A stretch of DNA of 64,000 nucleotides from JADKIH01 sp031385005 (GCA_031385005.1 JANNBB010000052.1:75408-139407), one strand, 5' to 3'. Shown: positions 55,233-63,913, counted from the stretch's first letter. The notes: generated by a model from the letters alone, not told the origin. A program made the numbers and translations.

Positions 55233-58200
55233 ATGAAAAAAATATTTATAGCTGCATTACTTAATTTGATTGCCTTTTTTACAAGTGCACAAAATGGATT
55301 AGAGAACATAATAGTTGAAAAGTATTATGTTTCAAATGCTGCTGATCAAACTGGTAGTATAGGAGATCTTCCAATTGGATCTGTTACTTATAGAATTTAT
55401 GCTGATATGTTGCCTGGATATAAATTCCAGGCAGCATATGGCGTACCCGGTCATACTTTATTATTCACTACAAGTACAGCTTTCTTTAATAATGAAGATA
55501 GAGGTGCAACTACGCCAACTTATACCAAAACACAAGCAAGGGCAAATACAGTTATGCTTGACTCCTGGCTCTCTGTTGGAGCAGCGTGTACAGGCAATTT
55601 CGGAATCTTAAAATCGGAGGATAATGTTGCTTCAGGTGGAGCGACAGTTATTAACAGTACTGTCCCGCCAATTCTTCAAAATAATGATCCGGCTGCAGGA
55701 ATTGCTTTGACAATTCAAGACGGTATTTATGCGGGAACACCTGAAGCCGTAACATTCGTCGGACTATCTGTTTCTGACCTTGATGTTTTCGATGCTGTAA
55801 GTAATGTAAATGATACATTCATTACCGCTAACGCTTCATGGGCATCATTGAATGGCTCAACCGGCCCAATTCCTGCTACAAATAAAGTTTTGATTGCTCA
55901 AATTACGACTGATGGAACATTTCATTACGAGTTGAATATACAGATTGGAACTCCCACAGGTGGTACTCAGAATTATGTTGCGATGAATCCTGTTGGAAGC
56001 GAAATATCGTTGCCTAGTTTAATGGGAACATTAGGCGGCTCGAATATTAATCCGACGGTAGGTATTACTTCACCATCCAATGGAGCAAGTTTCCTTACCG
56101 GTAGCACTGTCGCAATAACTGCTAATGCTGGCGATGCAGATGGAACAGTTTCATCTGTCGAATTCTTTGTCGATGCAGTTTCTATCGGTATAGATAATAC
56201 CGCTCCATATTCGATAAACTATACAGCAGTTTCAGGAACACATACACTAACTGCCAAAGCTACAGATAACAGCAACGGTCAGACAACATCTGCCGGTATT
56301 CCTATTACTGTGAATAGTAATCCACCACCATCAGTCAACATTACATCTCCTGCCAATGGTGCTACATTTTTAGCGGGAACCTTAATTCCGATTAATGCCA
56401 ATGCTTCTGATAATGGCTCAATAACAAATGTGGAATTTTTTGTAGATGGTATTTCTATAGGAATCGATAATACGTCACCTTATTCAATAAATTATACAAT
56501 TACAAACGGTTCGCATACACTTACGGCAGTAGCTACCGATAACCAAAGCGCTCAAACAACCTCTGCGGTGATAAATATTTCTGCAGGTAGCAATATCCCT
56601 CCAACTGTAAATATTACAGCTCCACTTAATGGTGATTTATTTACTCATCCTACAATCATTAATATATTGGTAGATGCAATAGACCCTGATGGAACAATTT
56701 CCCTGGTTGAATTCTATATTAATGGTGTGCTTGTTGGAAGTGACGCAACTTCCCCTTATTCATTTAACTGGACGAGCGTTATCGGCGTGGCAAATATTAC
56801 TGCCCGGGCAAGAGATAACAACAATGCACAAACCACTTCAGCCGGAGTTCTGATTTCAGTTGCTGATCCTAACATCCCTTATAAAATTGTTACTTCAAAG
56901 GATATCTGTGTACCATCTAACTTTTGCATTCCCATCACTGCAATTGATACAGTGGAAAATGTAATTGGCTATGATATTGTAATGAATTATAATACCAACA
57001 AGGTTCAACCAACCGGCATTATTACTGTAAACAATACCTTAGTAAATCCGGCATATGTTGATATATTGGATACTATTGATAATGTTAACGGAATATTAAA
57101 AATATTCCTGTTTTTTAATTCTTCAGCACCGGCAAATACATTTTTTTCAGGATTAGGAGATTTAATTTGTGTAGAATTTGCTAAGACCACCAATTTTGGA
57201 TCAATTGATTCTGCAACATTTAGTATTTCATCATTAAAGGAAAGCTATTTTACAGGTGTTAGTTTAAAAAATGTTGATCCAGGAAAATATATTACCTATA
57301 GAGATACTGCATTTTCCGGAACACTTAAGTTTTGGATTAATAACAATCCATTAGGATACAACTCAGCAAATCCTGCACAGTTAAGAATCACTAATATTTT
57401 TGGAAACAATACTTCTTGTACAAGTATATCAGCCGGGGCAGTTCAGCCGGATATTAACGGGCAATTTAATTATAGTACCACCAACGGGACGAATATCGCT
57501 ATCAATAGAGATATTCAGAGTAATACCAGTGTACAACCTGTTGTAAATGGTTTTGATGCACTATTGACTCGGAAGCTGCTAATTCAAGACCCTTCATTTA
57601 TTCCAACTGTTTATCAAATTATTGCCGCTGATGTAAATATTGATGGTGTCATTAGCGCAGGTGATATTTCTCAAATTAATCAACGTGCAGTTTTAATGAT
57701 TCCTGAATTTTTACAAGCATGGAACTATAATCCACAGGGCGGATCGAATGGACAACTTTCAAAGGACTGGTTATTTATTGATACCGTTACTGTTGCTACG
57801 AATCCATCTTATCAAATTTCAGCCACTTTCCCAGCTGATAATGGTGTAGGATTTTCAAGTACACGGGTACCGATTGTTCCCTTTTGTCTTGCCGTGCCGG
57901 GAACTAATTTTAGTTCATGCCCTGTAATTACTTCAATGACATACAAAGGGATTTTAATTGGCGACATTAATGGAAACTTCTCAACTGTAGGCTCAGGTGG
58001 TTCGTTTAAATTAAACAATCCCGGCAAAGTTTCAATTGATTTTTCTAAATCCATTATTTCAGAAGGTTATTTGGATATGCCTTTACAGATTTCGTCAATC
58101 AACACAATCAATTCACTCGATTTTTCATTACTATTTGATGAGAGTTTAATGAAATTCGAATCAATAAAAGGACTTTCTGTAAATATGCAAGCCAGGTCAA

Positions 58201-58637
58201 ATTATAATGAAACTGACCATACATTGCGTTTTACTTCTTATAGTTTAGAAAACTTAGAAACGGAAACCACCATCCTTTATATTCGATTTAAATTTGAAGG
58301 AAATTCACTATCCGGAAACGAGATAAGTTCTTTTAATGCATATCTAAATGGAGACGAGTCTGAGGTTGAATTGAAAAAATCAATACCGAATAGTCACTTG
58401 GATAATTCATGGATTAATGTATTTCCAAATCCGGCAAGTACTAATTTAAATATTGAGATTTCAGAATCAGCGAATATTCAGATTTTTGATTTGCAAGGCA
58501 GAGTAATATGTGAAAAAAATGTAAACGCTAATGAGATCATGGAATTAAGTATTGATGGACTTAAAAACGGAATTTATATTCTTAAAGCCATTAACAATAG
58601 GTTTACAATAGTAAAGAGTGTTGTTGTTAGTAAATAA
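55233..58637 (+). CDS. Large multidomain YYVSD protein: Big_7-like, cohesin-like, dockerin-like and T9SS domains
   Basis: A 1134-residue exported protein. Signal peptide and YYVSD domain (about 18-265), then three bacterial Ig-like (Big_7 type) repeats (about 270-552; each NPTVGITSPSNGASF-like then VEFFVDGxSIG). A cohesin-like domain follows (about 553-680, VIGYDIVMNYNTNKVQ, GDLICVEF), a ~110-residue spacer domain, a dockerin-like segment (about 800-825, DVNIDGVISAGDISQINQRA), a second cohesin-like domain (about 931-1045, SLDFSLLFDESLMKFESIKG, RFTSYSLENLETETTILYIRF) and a type A sorting domain (INVFPNPASTNLNI, GIYILKAINN). It looks like the scaffold of the locus. Function unknown. Confidence 0.82.
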   Translation: MKKIFIAALLNLIAFFTSAQNGLENIIVEKYYVSNAADQTGSIGDLPIGSVTYRIYADMLPGYKFQAAYGVPGHTLLFTTSTAFFNNEDRGATTPTYTKTQARANTVMLDSWLSVGAACTGNFGILKSEDNVASGGATVINSTVPPILQNNDPAAGIALTIQDGIYAGTPEAVTFVGLSVSDLDVFDAVSNVNDTFITANASWASLNGSTGPIPATNKVLIAQITTDGTFHYELNIQIGTPTGGTQNYVAMNPVGSEISLPSLMGTLGGSNINPTVGITSPSNGASFLTGSTVAITANAGDADGTVSSVEFFVDAVSIGIDNTAPYSINYTAVSGTHTLTAKATDNSNGQTTSAGIPITVNSNPPPSVNITSPANGATFLAGTLIPINANASDNGSITNVEFFVDGISIGIDNTSPYSINYTITNGSHTLTAVATDNQSAQTTSAVINISAGSNIPPTVNITAPLNGDLFTHPTIINILVDAIDPDGTISLVEFYINGVLVGSDATSPYSFNWTSVIGVANITARARDNNNAQTTSAGVLISVADPNIPYKIVTSKDICVPSNFCIPITAIDTVENVIGYDIVMNYNTNKVQPTGIITVNNTLVNPAYVDILDTIDNVNGILKIFLFFNSSAPANTFFSGLGDLICVEFAKTTNFGSIDSATFSISSLKESYFTGVSLKNVDPGKYITYRDTAFSGTLKFWINNNPLGYNSANPAQLRITNIFGNNTSCTSISAGAVQPDINGQFNYSTTNGTNIAINRDIQSNTSVQPVVNGFDALLTRKLLIQDPSFIPTVYQIIAADVNIDGVISAGDISQINQRAVLMIPEFLQAWNYNPQGGSNGQLSKDWLFIDTVTVATNPSYQISATFPADNGVGFSSTRVPIVPFCLAVPGTNFSSCPVITSMTYKGILIGDINGNFSTVGSGGSFKLNNPGKVSIDFSKSIISEGYLDMPLQISSINTINSLDFSLLFDESLMKFESIKGLSVNMQARSNYNETDHTLRFTSYSLENLETETTILYIRFKFEGNSLSGNEISSFNAYLNGDESEVELKKSIPNSHLDNSWINVFPNPASTNLNIEISESANIQIFDLQGRVICEKNVNANEIMELSIDGLKNGIYILKAINNRFTIVKSVVVSK

Positions 58638-58654
58638 TTAGTTAGTTTTTTTTT

Positions 58655-58689
58655 AAAGGGCTCGGGAATTTTACGGGCCCTTTTTATTT
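58655..58689 (+). terminator. Terminator after the large YYVSD gene
   Basis: AAAGGGCTCG (58655-58664) pairs with CGGGCCCTTT (58674-58683; one U-G) over a 9-base loop, followed by TTATTT. It lies 17 bp past the stop codon. Confidence 0.78.
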
Positions 58690-58808
58690 CTTTATAGCAG
58701 ATTTCAATTCGCAAAAGGTAAAGAAAAAATTTCTTTCAAATAATATTTTAGAATTAGAACTAATTCAAATTGTTTTATTTAAATCAGAATTTTTAATAAG
58801 AAACATAA

Positions 58809-59579
58809 ATGATTAAAATCATACTTCCTCTAATAATTGTATTAGCTACAAGTTTCACGTTACAAAGCAAAATCGCTGGAATCGGAAATGAAATTAAGAC
58901 CGATGAACAAAAAAATAATTTTGTACAAAATTTTTCTATTGATCAGCAAGATTCCGTGATATTGGATCTTTCTCTGGCAATAGTTACAGCAAACAGCATT
59001 GAAATTCCTGTTTCAGTTTTATCAGACGATTCTTTATTTGCTTTGGACTTTTCATTTCAATATTATCGAAACTATCTTTTATACGATACAATTGTTGACC
59101 TCACAACTTATATGGTCTCCTCTTCGTTTTACAATATAGGTGATTCAACTGTGAGGTTTACTTCTTACGGCACTCAAAGCTATGGTAATGGAACCGCTTT
59201 GGTCGCTATTAGATTTAATTATTTTAATGGAATTCCGGGTGTGAATGATTTTTATTCCCTGACAGGTTATTTAAATGGAGATCCTTGCAGTATAATAGTA
59301 AAAGGTATGTTGCCAACTAACTTAAAAGAGAACGAGAAAGTTATTTCTCAATTCGATTTCTATCCTTCACCGGCTCAGAATAGCCTAATAGTTAAATCAT
59401 CTGTTGAAGGAAAAATTAAAATTATAAATTTGAACGGTAAAGAAATTACCGGTTTTTTGCCAGTGAATAAAGATCAAGAGACTTTTGTTGACATTTATTA
59501 TTTACCCGAAGGAACGTATTATGTATATTTCTCTAACGAATTTGTTTCGTTTACAAAAAAACTGGTAGTGCTGCGTTAA
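58809..59579 (+). CDS. Secreted cohesin-like domain protein with T9SS sorting domain
   Basis: A 256-residue exported protein. After a signal peptide, residues ~55-170 match the second cohesin-like domain of the 55233 protein in pattern: IEIPVSVLSDDSLFALDFSF, YYRNYLLYD, VRFTSYGTQSYGNGTALVAIRF and YLNGDPCSIIV. The last 80 residues form a type A sorting domain (FDFYPSPAQNSLIV with PSP in place of PNP, NLNGKEI, GTYYVYFSN). It is thus a stand-alone surface cohesin-like unit beside a multidomain relative. Whether it binds the dockerin-like ends of the neighbours is untested. Confidence 0.8.
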   Translation: MIKIILPLIIVLATSFTLQSKIAGIGNEIKTDEQKNNFVQNFSIDQQDSVILDLSLAIVTANSIEIPVSVLSDDSLFALDFSFQYYRNYLLYDTIVDLTTYMVSSSFYNIGDSTVRFTSYGTQSYGNGTALVAIRFNYFNGIPGVNDFYSLTGYLNGDPCSIIVKGMLPTNLKENEKVISQFDFYPSPAQNSLIVKSSVEGKIKIINLNGKEITGFLPVNKDQETFVDIYYLPEGTYYVYFSNEFVSFTKKLVVLR

Positions 59580-59648
59580 ATGCAGAATTCTGCGAAAAAA
59601 ATAAACAGGAATTTCTATTTTACTAACAAAAAGTTTACAGAAACAGAA

Positions 59649-59686
59649 ACAGTGCACTGTGTACTGTTAAGTACACAGTGCACTGT
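59649..59686. repeat. Perfect 17-bp inverted repeat beside tRNA-Leu
   Basis: ACAGTGCACTGTGTACT (59649-59665) is the exact reverse complement of 59670-59686, with a 4-base loop. The arms are themselves partly palindromic (CAGTGCACTG). A looser outer pairing (AGTTTA near 59632, TAAACT near 59693) extends it. There is no T-tract, so a terminator role for the tRNA or the upstream gene is uncertain. Confidence 0.85.
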
Positions 59687-59705
59687 ACACAGTAAACTGT
59701 CAAAG

Positions 59706-59789
59706 TACCCGGGGCGGGAATCGAACCCGCAAGACCTTACGATCATCGGTTTTTGAGACCGACGCGTCTACCAATTCCGCCACCCGGGC
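59706..59789 (-). tRNA. tRNA-Leu (anticodon CAA)
   Basis: An 84-nt tRNA on the minus strand. The acceptor stem GCCCGGG pairs with CCCGGGT (one G-U), with discriminator A. The D-loop has GGTAGACGC, the anticodon stem-loop is TCGGT-CTCAAAA-ACCGA giving anticodon CAA (reads UUG), a long variable arm (TGATCGTAAGGTCTTG region) marks a class II tRNA, and the T arm is CGGG-TTCGATT-CCCG. CCA is not encoded: the bases after the discriminator are CTT on that strand. Confidence 0.95.
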
Positions 59790-59987
59790 GATTGGAATGC
59801 GAAATTAAGAAAATGGAATCATTAAGCCAATTTAATAATGGTTGTTGGCCGGTAATCTATCTAAACTTTTCGTTTTTAAATTGCATAGCCGGTGACTGCT
59901 AAGTTTCGATATATATCTTAAAAATTGAATAAAATGGAAATCATTAAGTGATGTATACTTCACAAAATCAGACTTTTAACAAAGAGG

Positions 59988-60989
59988 TTAAATTGACGAA
60001 TAAGAATGGTAGCCGGAAAAGGTTAATCTCGATATTTCTGAAATAACAGTTGAGAGTTCTTGTAAAGATTTGCCCTTAGTCATGACACCGATGAGGTATG
60101 GCTCATTTCCTGCAAATACAATTCCGAATTCATGCAATTGGGCATTATTTTCGAGTACGCGCTCTCCAAATTTATGCGATATTTCTACTGCCGGATCAAT
60201 TCCTTTTACTAATCCGTCTTTAAAAGTGCTTTGTGTTAACAATTGTAAACCAAATTCTGATAGATCAGGACTTATGTATGTTGAGTTATAAAGTGTCCTG
60301 AAAAATTTAGAATAATCTTCTGTATTTATCTCATATTCTCCAAATTCAGGAGGGGTAGGAATTTTTAAGTCAGTGAATAAATTCAAATAAATTTTACGAT
60401 TAAGATTTTGAATAATAAGTTCTGTTGCATCATTATCTGAATATTTTATCATGTAGGTTAACAAGTCTTTAATCGTATAAGTAGTTTTTTCTTTTAAAAC
60501 AAAATCTTTAATGTTTGCAGTGTATACACTTGAAAAATGCTTTTCGAAAAATATTTTTTTATTTAATAATTGTGGATTTGATTCAGCTTCTTTAAGATAA
60601 GTAATTAAAAAAATGATTTTACTCATGCTTGCAGGATTAAACGATGAACTTTCATTGATACAAAACCAGGATCCATCGTTTAATCGTCTAAAATATACGG
60701 AAATATCTTGTATCAGATTTTTTGCTTTCGCCCCCTGAATGTATTGTTCTATGTTTGAACGTAAATTGATAAATGTTGAACTCTCTGTGGAAATATCAGA
60801 AAGTAACAAGGGTTTTACATATTTATAATTATTCAACCGAATCTGAGACATCTCCGATTTACAGTTACTTGGGAGTATTTTAATTTCCGTTTTTTTCTTT
60901 GGAAGTAAATATGCTGGAATTGCATAGGAAATGAGTGAAACAAAAAAACAAATTATAAATAATGTACTTATTGAAACTTTCTTTTTCAT
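59988..60989 (-). CDS. Serine hydrolase of the class A beta-lactamase/DD-peptidase superfamily
   Basis: A 333-residue exported or membrane-anchored protein (hydrophobic segment about 5-28). The active-site motifs of the superfamily are visible: S121-x-x-K124 in NPASMSKIIFL and S184-D185-N186 in IKYSDNDATEL. The third motif, normally K-T/S-G, appears as HKFG (272-275). Because of that change and the poorly conserved omega loop, I would not call it an antibiotic-hydrolysing enzyme. A peptidoglycan or other amidase/esterase role is more likely. It is monocistronic. Confidence 0.8.
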   Translation of the reverse strand: MKKKVSISTLFIICFFVSLISYAIPAYLLPKKKTEIKILPSNCKSEMSQIRLNNYKYVKPLLLSDISTESSTFINLRSNIEQYIQGAKAKNLIQDISVYFRRLNDGSWFCINESSSFNPASMSKIIFLITYLKEAESNPQLLNKKIFFEKHFSSVYTANIKDFVLKEKTTYTIKDLLTYMIKYSDNDATELIIQNLNRKIYLNLFTDLKIPTPPEFGEYEINTEDYSKFFRTLYNSTYISPDLSEFGLQLLTQSTFKDGLVKGIDPAVEISHKFGERVLENNAQLHEFGIVFAGNEPYLIGVMTKGKSLQELSTVISEISRLTFSGYHSYSSI

Positions 60990-61461
60990 TCTATAATTAT
61001 TAATACTTTTTATTGAGAAGAATTTGAGTTAACAAAGATAAGTCCTACCCAACATATAATCAATATGATAGATAACAGTTTCTTGAAAATAGTTGGGAGA
61101 GAAGGAGCTCGAGCTACAATTTAACATGTCAAATTTCCAAATAGAACCGTTTTTTATTGTCACAATTATGTCTATTAACTACTTTATCTGAGTCAAATAA
61201 TTAATTCATTTTCACTCCTAATTTCCATTGTTAAACTCCTTATTACTTTAAATACTGGTATTAAAACAGTTTAAAGTAGTCATAAAACTCATTATTCGTA
61301 CTTTAATCACTTTCTTTTGTTAAGAAAAAATGCTTTTTCATCATTTTATATCCCATCTTTCTCTTTTTCTTTGTAAAACATTATTAAACAAGGGGCTTTC
61401 AGGGCCTTTTTGATCTACCGAAAAGAGAAAACCCATATAAATCACACTTAAAAATCAAATT
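60990..61461. other. Divergent intergenic region
   Basis: A 472-bp spacer between two divergent genes. The only structure seen is an imperfect inverted repeat (TACTTTAAA at 61244-61252 with TTTAAAGTA at 61270-61278, extending to ACTG/CAGT with a 2-base bulge) about 180-220 bp upstream of the lipoprotein gene. No coding frame or RNA was recognised. Confidence 0.4.
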
Positions 61462-62322
61462 ATGAAAAAATTAATTTTTTTAGCCGCTATGGCTGTATCC
61501 ATAACTGCCTGTGATAACAGACAAGTTGAAATTGACGCAATGAATCATTCAAAAGATTCACTTGCCGCTATTGTAAATGAAAGAGATGCTTCCTTAAATG
61601 AGTTTTTGACGTCATTTAATGATATCGAGAAAAATCTTGATTCTATTGCTCGTAAGCAAACATCTATAAACGTTAATATAGATAAGCAAGGCGAACTTAA
61701 CAAAACAGCAAAAGAGCGCATAAACGATAACATCGCTGCAATTAATCAGATGATGAACGATAATCGCAATATGATCGATCAGTTAAATAAGAAACTGAGA
61801 AATTCCGGCTCTAAAATCGCTCACTTTGAAAAACTCATCCAAACACTTAATGAGCAAATAGCCCAGAAAGACCGTGAACTAGCAGATTTAAACGATAAGC
61901 TTAATAGTCTGACTACTGAAGTTGCTCAACTGAAAACAACCGTCGATACTCTAACGCAAACTACAGTTGCACAAAATCAGACAATCAACGATCAAATATC
62001 CAGCATGCACACTGCTTACTATGTAGTTGGTAAATCAAAAGATCTTGAAACAATGAAAGTAATTGATAAAACGGGCGGACTTTTAGGTATCGGAAAAACT
62101 CCGAAATTGAGTTCTAACATCAATAATGAAAAGTTTACCCGTATTGATTATGCACAGGTTAGCACAATTCCTATCGATAGTAAAGGAGCAAAATTGATTA
62201 CCGCTCATCCGGCAGACTCATATACATTAAACAAAGAAAAAGATAAAGTAGTAAGTATTTCGATTACAAATGCTGAAAAATTCTGGAGCGCTTCTAAATA
62301 CCTGGTTGTTGTAAAAGACTAA
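61462..62322 (+). CDS. Coiled-coil lipoprotein of unknown function
   Basis: A 286-residue lipoprotein. The signal peptide ends at lipobox C17 (SITAC), followed by DNRQ. Residues ~25-190 are almost entirely heptad-like helix (NLDSIARKQTSINVNIDKQ, DRELADLNDKLNSLTTEVAQ, TTVDTLTQTTVAQNQTIND). The C-terminal 95 residues form a small globular part (MHTAYYVVGKSKDLE, KTGGLLGIGKTPKL, FTRIDYAQVSTIPID, KFWSASKYLVVVKD). Homologous proteins are common and unnamed in Bacteroidota. It is 284 bp upstream of the SiaB/SiaC pair but separated by a strong terminator. A periplasmic spacer or envelope-stress role is only a guess. Confidence 0.83.
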   Translation: MKKLIFLAAMAVSITACDNRQVEIDAMNHSKDSLAAIVNERDASLNEFLTSFNDIEKNLDSIARKQTSINVNIDKQGELNKTAKERINDNIAAINQMMNDNRNMIDQLNKKLRNSGSKIAHFEKLIQTLNEQIAQKDRELADLNDKLNSLTTEVAQLKTTVDTLTQTTVAQNQTINDQISSMHTAYYVVGKSKDLETMKVIDKTGGLLGIGKTPKLSSNINNEKFTRIDYAQVSTIPIDSKGAKLITAHPADSYTLNKEKDKVVSISITNAEKFWSASKYLVVVKD

Positions 62323-62350
62323 GCAACAATTCTCACGTTGCCTTATTTTA

Positions 62351-62404
62351 ACGCCCTTTGCATAAAATCCAAGTTTCCGGATTTATGCAAAGGGCGTCTT
62401 TGTT
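62351..62404 (+). terminator. Terminator of the coiled-coil lipoprotein gene
   Basis: ACGCCCTTTGCATAAAATCC (62351-62370) pairs with GGATTTATGCAAAGGGCGT (62379-62397) with one bulged base and an 8-base loop, followed by CTTTGTTT. It begins 28 bp past the stop. Confidence 0.85.
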
Positions 62405-62605
62405 TAAAGGACTCTTAGATGATGTGAGCATAAATTTTACTTTCGATAGTTTTCCTGATTTCTACCATTTATATTTTTTGATTCTCTTTTTTACTAGTCG
62501 AATTTATTATGGTCATAAATAGGCGCACTTCAAATTGCGACAATTATTTTAATAGTTGAAACAAATAACTATTTTTGAATTCGACTTTTACCAATTAGTT
62601 ATCCA

Positions 62606-63151
62606 ATGGCCGGTTCTTCTGTTTATCAACTGCTTCGAAATATGGAAAAGGATCATATAGTTTTCGCCTATAAAGGTGAAATCAATCCGGATCTTCTCGA
62701 AGCTGTTTATTCCATGTTGGAGAACCACTTTGAAGAAAAAAATATTTCCGCACCAGTAAAGAAAAAGTTTTTTCAAGTTTTAATCGAATCTTTACAGAAT
62801 GTCCTGCATCACCAAGTTCAGCCGGTAAATTCTGAAGAGATAACAGGAGTGCAAACAGGTTTTCTGATAAAATCAGATAAAAATGAAAACTACAGCATCG
62901 TAACCGGCAATCTTATTAAAAATTCTTCTATCAGTAAATTACAAGAAAAGTTAGATGAAGTAAATAGACTTAATTCCGAAAACCTGAAAGTGCATTATCA
63001 ACAAGCTCTTTCAAAGAGCGAGTTTTCTGAAAAAGGAGGGGCAGGACTTGGCATTATTGAGATGGCAAGGAAGTCAGGCCACAAACTGCAGTATGAATTC
63101 ACCCACATCAACAACGAATATTCATTTTTTAGTTTAACGATCACTCTATAA
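62606..63151 (+). CDS. SiaB family protein kinase (DUF6272)
   Basis: A 181-residue GHKL-type ATPase that resembles SiaB, the kinase that phosphorylates SiaC in Pseudomonas aeruginosa. The N box is in FFQVLIESLQNVLHH (E and N positions) and the glycine-rich lid in EKGGAGLGIIEMARKSG. The SiaC-like gene follows after 12 bp, so the two form an operon and an expected kinase-substrate pair. The Pseudomonas partners SiaA (phosphatase) and SiaD (diguanylate cyclase) are not in the window, and Bacteroidota generally lack a matching SiaD, so the output here may differ. Start at 62606 fits the family. Confidence 0.85.
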   Translation: MAGSSVYQLLRNMEKDHIVFAYKGEINPDLLEAVYSMLENHFEEKNISAPVKKKFFQVLIESLQNVLHHQVQPVNSEEITGVQTGFLIKSDKNENYSIVTGNLIKNSSISKLQEKLDEVNRLNSENLKVHYQQALSKSEFSEKGGAGLGIIEMARKSGHKLQYEFTHINNEYSFFSLTITL

Positions 63152-63163
63152 CAATAAATTTTT

Positions 63164-63541
63164 ATGAGCAATTTAATTATTGAAGATAGCATTAAAACAC
63201 CATCGATAATTCTAAGCCGGGATAATGGAATTTTAGAGATTAAAGGAAAATCAATTCCTGAAAACTCTCTTGAGTTTTACCGACCCGTTTTCGAATGGCT
63301 CGATAATTATGCGCAATCACCGGCAACAGTTACAGAGTTGAAAGTAAGTCTGGAGTATTTCAACACCAGTTCTTCCAAATGTTTACTCGACATATTCCGT
63401 CGCCTGGAAACGATCAATATTTCCGGTAAAAGCCAGGTGAAAGTGAGTTGGTTTTACGACGCTGATGACGAGGATATGATGGAAGCCGGCGAAGACTATC
63501 AAGCGTTGGTAAAAATTCCTTTTGAACTAAGTAAAAGCTAG
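63164..63541 (+). CDS. SiaC family regulatory phosphoprotein (DUF1987)
   Basis: A 125-residue protein of the DUF1987/SiaC family, an anti-sigma-antagonist-like fold that is phosphorylated by SiaB. The family core VSLEYFNTSSSKCLLDIFRRLE is complete, and its threonine is residue 68, the same number as the phosphorylated Thr68 reported for P. aeruginosa SiaC. The block NGILEIKGKSIPENSLEFYRP near the N-terminus and WFYDADDEDMMEAGEDYQ near the C-terminus are also typical. It is 12 bp after the SiaB gene. The target protein regulated by SiaC in this organism is unknown. Confidence 0.9.
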   Translation: MSNLIIEDSIKTPSIILSRDNGILEIKGKSIPENSLEFYRPVFEWLDNYAQSPATVTELKVSLEYFNTSSSKCLLDIFRRLETINISGKSQVKVSWFYDADDEDMMEAGEDYQALVKIPFELSKS

Positions 63542-63611
63542 TTTATGTATTAAACATTCTAAAAATCATTATTCAACTCAGAACGGGTGAGTTGTTCATT
63601 GCGAAATGAAT

Positions 63612-63860
63612 CAACCCGTGAAGGGGTAACATTCTTCTAGTAACATTATTCTAACAACACCAACCCCAACCCCGAAGGGGTGACATTCCTCTAGTAACAT
63701 TATTCTAACATACCACCAACCCCAACCCCGAAGGGGTGACATTATTCTAGTAACATTATTCTAACATACCACCAACCCCAACCCCGAAGGGGTGACATTA
63801 TTCTAGTAACATTATTCTAACATACCACCAACCCCAACCCCGAAGGGGTGACATTATTAT
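63612..63860. repeat. 56-bp tandem repeat array
   Basis: Units begin with CAACCCCAACCCCGAAGGGG at 63661, 63717, 63773 and 63829, exactly 56 bp apart. The first full copy differs from the others by only one or two bases. A degenerate, shorter copy lies at 63612-63660 and the last is cut off at about 63860. Each unit includes a small dyad ACCCCGAAGGGGT and two ATTATTCTA/TAACATT words. There are no unique spacers, so it is not a CRISPR. Confidence 0.9.
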
Positions 63861-63913
63861 ATCGTAAGCATCCGACCAAGTACATCTTGATTTGATTTTC
63901 ATTTCAAATTACT

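Larger units (their letters stand above)
59580..59987. other. Intergenic region with palindrome and tRNA-Leu
   Basis: The 408-bp gap holds a perfect 17-bp inverted repeat (59649-59686) and a tRNA-Leu gene (59706-59789). The remainder (59790-59987) shows no gene; it should hold the tRNA promoter. Confidence 0.7.

Noticed and set aside
45144..59579. Polysaccharide utilisation locus (SusCD type)
   Set aside because: The TonB receptor lacks an adjacent SusD-like gene and no glycoside hydrolase or lyase is present.
59988..60989. Antibiotic-resistance class A beta-lactamase
   Set aside because: The KTG motif is HKFG and the omega-loop glutamate region is not recognisable.
63612..63860. CRISPR array
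   Set aside because: Units are contiguous and nearly identical over the whole 56-bp period, with no variable spacers and no cas genes.
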